DNA from: Eledone cirrhosa
Taxonomy: Eukaryota > Mollusca > Cephalopoda > Octopoda > Eledonidae
DNA: 64,000 nt
Direction: 5' to 3'
NCBI GenBank assembly: GCA_964016885.1
Contig: OZ024757.1
Location: 14,748,923-14,812,922 of the forward strand
The notes under the pieces are model-generated. The model saw nothing but the letters and a program-made list of their open reading frames with translations. It ran no database searches and was not told where the DNA came from. The translations under genes were made by a program, and so were the position numbers. Of the stretch, positions 58,212 to 64,000 are shown piece by piece. Numbering within the stretch: position 1 is the first letter of the stretch; each line of letters begins with the position of its first letter.

Positions 58212-61200
58212 TGGAGAGAGAGGGAAGGATAGAGAGAGAGAGTGAGACGGATGTAGCGAGTGAGAGGGGTGGATAGGAGAGAGAGGGATGGAGAGAGAGG
58301 GACGGAAGGATAGATGGATGGATAGAGAGAGAGAGGGATGGAAGGAGAGAGAGGGATAGAGAGAGAGGGACGGAAGGATGGATAGAGAATTGGATGGAGA
58401 GAGAGGGATGGATAGATGGAGGGATGGATGGATGGAGAGAGAGTGAGACGGATGTAGCGAGCGAGGGATGGATGGAAAGAGAGAGAGCGGGATGGAAGGA
58501 GAGAGAGAGATGGATAGAGAGAGAGATGGATGGATAGAGAGAGAGATGGATGGAGAGAGAGAGAGGGACGGATGGATGGATAGAAAGAGAAAGGGATGGA
58601 TAGATGGAGAGAGAGAGGGATGGAGAGAGAGAGGGATGGAGAGAGAGACAGAGGGATGGATAGAGAGACAGAGGGATGGAGAGAGAGACAGAGGGATGGA
58701 GAGAGAGAGGGGCGGATAGAGAGAGAGGGACGGATGGATGGATAGAAAGGGATGGATAGAGAGAGAGAGAGAGGGATGGAAAGAGAGAGAGAGGGATGGA
58801 AAGAGAGAGAGAGAGGGACGGATGGATGGATGGATAGAGAGAGGGATGGAAAGAGAGAGAGAGAGGGACGGATGGATGGATAGAAAGGGATGGATAGAGA
58901 GAGAAAGGGATGGATAGAGAGAGATTGAGAGAGAGAGTGAGAGGGATGGATGGAAGGAGAGAGAGGGATGGAAGGAGAGAGAGGGATGGATGTAGAGAGA
59001 TTGATGGAGAGAGGGAGAGTGATGGATGGAGAGAGAGAGAGGGATGGATGGATGGATGGGTAGAGAGAGGGATGGATGGGTAGAGAGGGACGGATAGAGA
59101 GAGGAATGGATGGATGGAGAGGGACGGATAGAGAGAGGAATGGATGGATGGAGAGGGACGGATAGAGAGAGGAATGGATGGATGGAGAGGAACGGATAGA
59201 GAGAGGAATGGATGGATGGAGAGGGACGGATAGAGAGAGAGAGGGATGGAAGGAGAGAGAGAGAGAGAGGTGGATGGAGAGAGCGGGACGGATAGAGAGA
59301 GAGAGGGATGGGGAGAGAGAGAGAGATGGATAGAGAGACAGAGGGATGGAGAGAGAGGGGCGGATAGAGAGAGAGGGATGGATGGATGGATAGAAAGAGA
59401 AAGGGATGGAGAGAAGGAGAGATAGAGAGAGAGAGGGATGGATGGAAAGAGAGAGAGGGATGGAGAGGGATGGAGAGGGATGGAAAGAGAGAGAGAGCGG
59501 GATGGAAGGAGAGAGAGATGGATAGAGAGACAGGGACGGATGGATGGATAGAAAGAGAAAGGGATGGATAGAAGGAGAGAGAAAGGGATGGATAGAAGGA
59601 GAGAGAGAGGGATGGATGGAGAGAGAGATGGATGGATGGATGGATGGAGAGAGAGCGGGACGGATAGAGAGAGAGAAAGAGGGATGGAAGGAGAGAGATA
59701 GAGCGGGATGGCTGGAGAGGGATGGCTGGGGAGAGAGAGAGAGAGATGGATAGAGAGACAGAGGGATGGAGAGAGAGAGAGGGGCGGATAGAGAGAGAGG
59801 GATGGATGGATGGATAGAAAGAGAGAGGGACGGATGGATGGATAGAAAGAGAAAGGGATGGATAGAAGGAGAGATAGAGAGATAGAGAGAGGGATGGATG
59901 GAAAAAGCGAGGGATGGCTGGATAGAGGGATGGATGGATGGATAGAGAGAGCGGGACGATAGAGAGAGAGAGGGATGGAAGGAGAGAGAGAGAGAGAGCG
60001 GGATGGCTGGAGAGGGATGGCTGGGGAGAGAGAGAGAGAGATGGATAGAGAGACAGAGGGATGGAGAGAGAGAGAGAGAGGAGCGGATAGAGAGAGAGGG
60101 ACGGATGGATGGATAGAAAGAGAAAGGGATGGCTAGAAGGAGAGATAGAGAGGGATGGATGGAAAGAGAGAGGGATGGAGGGATGGATGGAAAGAGAGAG
60201 GGATGGAGGGATGGATGGAAAGAGAGAGGGATGGAGGGATGGATGGAAAGAGAGAGGGATGGAAGGAAAGAGAGAGGGATGGAAGGAGAGAGAGAGGGAT
60301 GGCTGGAGAGGGAGAGATGGATAGAGAGAGAGACAGAGGGATGGAGAGGGACGGATGGATGGATAGAGAGAGAGGGACGGATGGATGGATAGAGAGAGAG
60401 GGACGGAAGGATAGATGGATAGAGAGGGATAGAGAGAGAGGGACGGAAGGATAGATGGATAGAGAGGGATAGAGAGAGAGGGACGGAAGGATGGATAGAG
60501 AATTGGATGGAGAGAGAGGGATGGATAGATGGATGGAGAATTGGATGGAGAGAGAGGGATGGATAGATGGATGGAGAATTGGATGGATAGATGGAGAGAG
60601 AGGGATGGATAGATGGAGAGAGAGAAGGATAGAGAGAGCGATGGATGGATAGAGGGATGGATGGATAGATAGAGAGAGCGGGACGGATAGAGAGAGCGGG
60701 ATGGCTGGAGAGGGATGGATGGGGAGAGAGAGAGGGATGGAAAGAGAGAGAGAGGGACGGATGGATGGATAGAAGGAAGGAGAGGGATGGATAGAAGGAA
60801 GGAGAGGGAAGGAGAGAGAGAGAGGGATGGAAGGAGAGAGAGAGAGGGATGGATAGAGAGAGAGAGAGGGATGGATAGAGAGAGAGAGAGGGATGGATAG
60901 AGAGAGAGAGAGGGTTGGAAGGAGAGAGAGGGATGGATGTAGAGAGATTGATGGAGAGAGGGAGGTATGGAGAGAGGGAGGTATGGAGAGAGGGAGAGGG
61001 GTGGATGGATGGATAGAGAGCGGGATGGCTGGAGAGAGAGGGATGGCTGGAGAGAGAGGGATGGAAGGAGAGAGAGAGAGCGGGATGGCTGGAGAGAGAG
61101 CGGGATAGCTGGAGAGGGATGGCTGGATAGCGGGATGGCTGGATAGAGGGATGGATGGATGGATAGAGAGAGCGGGACGGATAGAGAGAGAGAGGGATGG

Positions 61201-62678
61201 AAGGAGAGAGAGAGAGATGGATAGAGAGACAGAGGGATGGAGAGAGAGAGGGGCGGATAGAGAGAGAGGGACGGATGGATAGAAGGAGAGATAGAAAGAG
61301 ATGGATGGAAAGAGAGAGAGGGATGGATAGAGAGAGAGAGGGATGGAAGGAGAGACTGAGATGAAACGATAGAGAGAGAGATGAAACGATAGAGAGAGAG
61401 ATGAAACGAGAGACTGAGATGAAACGATAGAGAGAGAGTGGAAACGATAAAGTGAGAGAGAGAGTGATATAACGAGAGAGAGGTGAAACGAGAGAGAGAG
61501 AGAGATAAATGAAACGAAAGAGATGAAACGAGAGAGAGGGATGGATAGAGAGAGAGAGAGATCGAGAGAGAGGAATGGATAGAGAGAGAGAGAGATGGAG
61601 AGAGAGAGAGGGAGGGATGGAAGGAGAGAGAGAGAGAGAGAGAGTGAGAGGGACGGAGAGAGAGAGGGACGGAGAGAGAGAGGGATGGATAGAGAGAGAG
61701 AGAGGGACGGAAGGATGGATAGAGAATTGGATGGAGAGAGAGGGATGGATAGATGGAGAGAGAGAAGGATAGAGAGAGCGATGGAGAGGGATGGATGGAT
61801 AGAGAGAGAGAGGGATGGATGGATGGATAGAGAGAGAGAGGGATGGATAGAGAGAGAGAGAGGGATGGAAAGAGAGAGAGAGAGGGATGGAGAGAGAGGG
61901 ACGGATGGATGGATAGAAAGGTATGGATAGAGAGAAGAGATGGATGGATAGAAGGAAGGAGAGGGAAGGATAGAGAGAGAGAGAAGGATAGAGAGAGGGA
62001 TGGAAGGAGAGAGAGAGAGAGAGAGAGAGGTGGATGTAGAGAGAGAGAGAGGTGGATGTAGAGAGAGAGAGAGAGGTGGATGGATGGATGGATAGAGAGG
62101 GATGGAGAAAGGAATGGATGGATGGAGAGAGAGAGGGATGGAAGGAGAGAGAGGGATGGAAGGAGAGAGAGCGGGATGGCTGGAGAGGGATGGCTGGATA
62201 GAGAGAGAGAGAGATGGAGAGGGATGGATGGATAGAGGGATGGATGGATGGATAGAGAGAGCGGGACGGATAGAGAGAGGGATGGATAGAGAGAGAGAGA
62301 GGGATGAATGAAGAGTGAGAGGGATGGATGGAGAGGGGGGATGGATAGAGAGAGAGAGGGAGGAATGGATGGATAGAGAGAGAGAGATGGATGGAGAGTG
62401 AGAGGGATGGATAGAGAGAGGGATGGATATAGAGAGAGAGAGAGAGAGAGAGATGGATGGAAAGAGAGAGGCGGACGGATGTAGAGAGAGAGAGAGGGAT
62501 GGAAGGAGAGAGGGATGGAGAGAGGGGGATGGATAGAGAGAGAGGGATGGATAGATAGAGAGAGAGGGATGGATAGATAGAGAGAGAGGGATGGATGGAG
62601 AGAGAGAGGGATGGATGGAGAGAGAGAGGGATGGATGGAGAGAGAGAGGGACGGATGGAGAGAGAGAGGGATGAATGA
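53234..62678. repeat. GA/GGATGG purine-rich array, unit 3 (about 9.4 kb)
   Basis: The longest of the three arrays. The GATATAACGAGAG module recurs near 53375, 54875, 58025 and 61350. About 54330-57260 is repeated at about 57520-60390, a tandem segmental duplication of about 3.15 kb. The last about 2.3 kb (60390-62678) is nearly identical to the end of the unit 1 array (about 10080-12271). The reverse-strand frame is 861 codons here because a GGCTAG variant at 60131-60136 gives a minus-strand TAG. Confidence 0.95.
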
Positions 62679-62813
62679 AATAGAAAAACATGTAAGACTT
62701 ACCCATTTGTGATGTCAAATAAAGTTTGACAGTACTCTTAGATTTTACAATTATAGCAATGGCTCGACATGATAACTACACAAGATAGAAAATATACAGA
62801 AACTAATATAATT

Positions 62814-62967
62814 GTTTCTACTTTTGGCACAAGTTCAGCTATAACTCAGTGTATTACTGGTACTTTATTTTATCGACCCTGTAAGGATGAAAGTTAACCA
62901 CGGCGGGATTTGAACTCAGAATGGAAAAGGGCGTAATTCTATACGTCAAATCATGGCGTCCGACGGT
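62814..62967 (-). repeat. Cephalopod-type SINE, unit 3 copy of 12407
   Basis: Matches the unit 1 copy base for base over the parts compared. Confidence 0.85.
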
Positions 62968-63138
62968 GTTGTGTGATGTATAGGTTGTGTGATGCGTGTG
63001 GTGTGGTGATGTGTGTAGTGTGGTGTGTGGTGTGGTGTAGAAGGTAATGTGTGGTGTGTAGAGTATAATGTGTGGTGAGTGATGTGTATAGCGTGGAGTG
63101 TGCACATGGTGTGTGAGTATGTGGTGAGGGTGTGGTAT

Positions 63139-63243
<105 letters not shown>

Positions 63244-63493
63244 AAGCCGTTCCCTTTTTAATTTGAGAAATAGGACAGAATCCAAACCCCATTTATAAGC
63301 CATGGTGGCTAATCAACACAGATGACAGTTTTAAATTCTCATGGGTGGAGAATATATTTATGAAGTTTTAATATTTTGATATTTAAAATGTATAGTTTTT
63401 ATTTCACTTCATTATGTAATGAGTTACCATTTTCTGATTGTTTTCAAGGTCATATTCATTAAAAACATCAAAAATAATAGCAAATATAAATTT

Positions 63494-64000
63494 CACCTCC
63501 AAAGTGAAACTGGTGTAATATTCCAAAGTGAAACTGGTGTAGTATATTCACATCCAAAGTGAAAAACTGGTGTAATATTCCAAAGTGTAAACTGGTGTAA
63601 TATTCCAAAGTGTAAACTGGTGTAATATTCCAAAGTGAAACTGGTGTAGTATATTCACATCCAAAGTGAAAAACTAGTGTAATATTCACCTCCAAAGTGA
63701 AACTGGTGTAGTATATTCACATCCAAAGTGAAACTGGTGTAATATTCACCTCCAAAGTGAAACTGGTGTAATATATCCACCTCCAAAGTGAAACTGGTGT
63801 AATATTCACCTCCAACGTGAAACTGGTGTAATATTCTCCTCCAACGTGAAACTGGTGTAATATTCTCCTCCAACGTGAAACTGGTGTAGTATATTCACAT
63901 CCAAAGTGAAAAACTGGTGTAATATTCCAAAGTGAAACTGGTGTAATATTCCAAAGTGTAAACTGGTGTAATATTCACCTCCAAAGTGAAACTGGTGTAA
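63494..64000. repeat. 24/29/31 bp minisatellite, unit 3 (cut by window end)
   Basis: The monomer order follows unit 1 (13059 onward) form by form, including the two CTCCTCCAACGTG variants, and not unit 2. The array continues beyond the window. Confidence 0.93.

Overview
The window is eukaryotic, gene-poor and made almost entirely of repeats. I find no intact host protein-coding gene, no rRNA or functional tRNA gene, and nothing prokaryotic. The likely source is a cephalopod mollusc (octopus or squid). This is inferred from SINEs with a tRNA-like head, a GTTCAAATCCCGCCG block, a CCTTTCATCCTTACAGGGTC block and a GTCGATAAAATAAAGTACCAGT-like tail, and from a second tRNA-derived SINE with A box TGGCCTAGTGG and B box GGTTCGATTCC. 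Both resemble families I know from cephalopod genomes; no database search was possible.

The top-level organisation is a head-to-tail array of a very large unit (macrosatellite). Unit 1 spans 1-21951, unit 2 spans 21952-46496, and unit 3 starts at 46497 and is cut by the window end. Outside simple repeats the units look almost identical by eye. Most of the length difference comes from one purine-rich GA/GGATGG array: about 4.8 kb in unit 1, 7.5 kb in unit 2 and 9.4 kb in unit 3.

Each unit reads left to right as follows. (i) An AT-rich part of about 7.4 kb is built from diverged copies of an older block of about 4 kb and carries tRNA-like SINE remnants, a hairpin element and LINE scraps. (ii) The GA/GGATGG array. 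(iii) A reverse-strand SINE, a GT microsatellite and a 24-31 bp minisatellite. (iv) A mobile-element cluster with a hairpin element, a broken LINE reverse-transcriptase C-terminus, a mariner-like mini-element, a G-rich minisatellite, a full tRNA-derived SINE and a 722 bp foldback element. (v) Another copy of the 4 kb block with a SINE flanked by a target-site duplication, ending in an inverted pair of tRNA-like elements that leads into the next unit.

The main interest is evolutionary. Tandem duplication is nested (about 4 kb blocks inside 22-25 kb units, plus a further duplication of about 3.15 kb inside the unit 3 GA array). Paralogous empty sites order several insertions. One 30 bp microinversion is visible. 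Unit 1 is a mosaic that matches unit 2 in some stretches and unit 3 in others, which suggests conversion or unequal exchange, or else a misassembly. The very long reverse-strand open frames across the GA arrays follow from base composition and are not annotated as genes.
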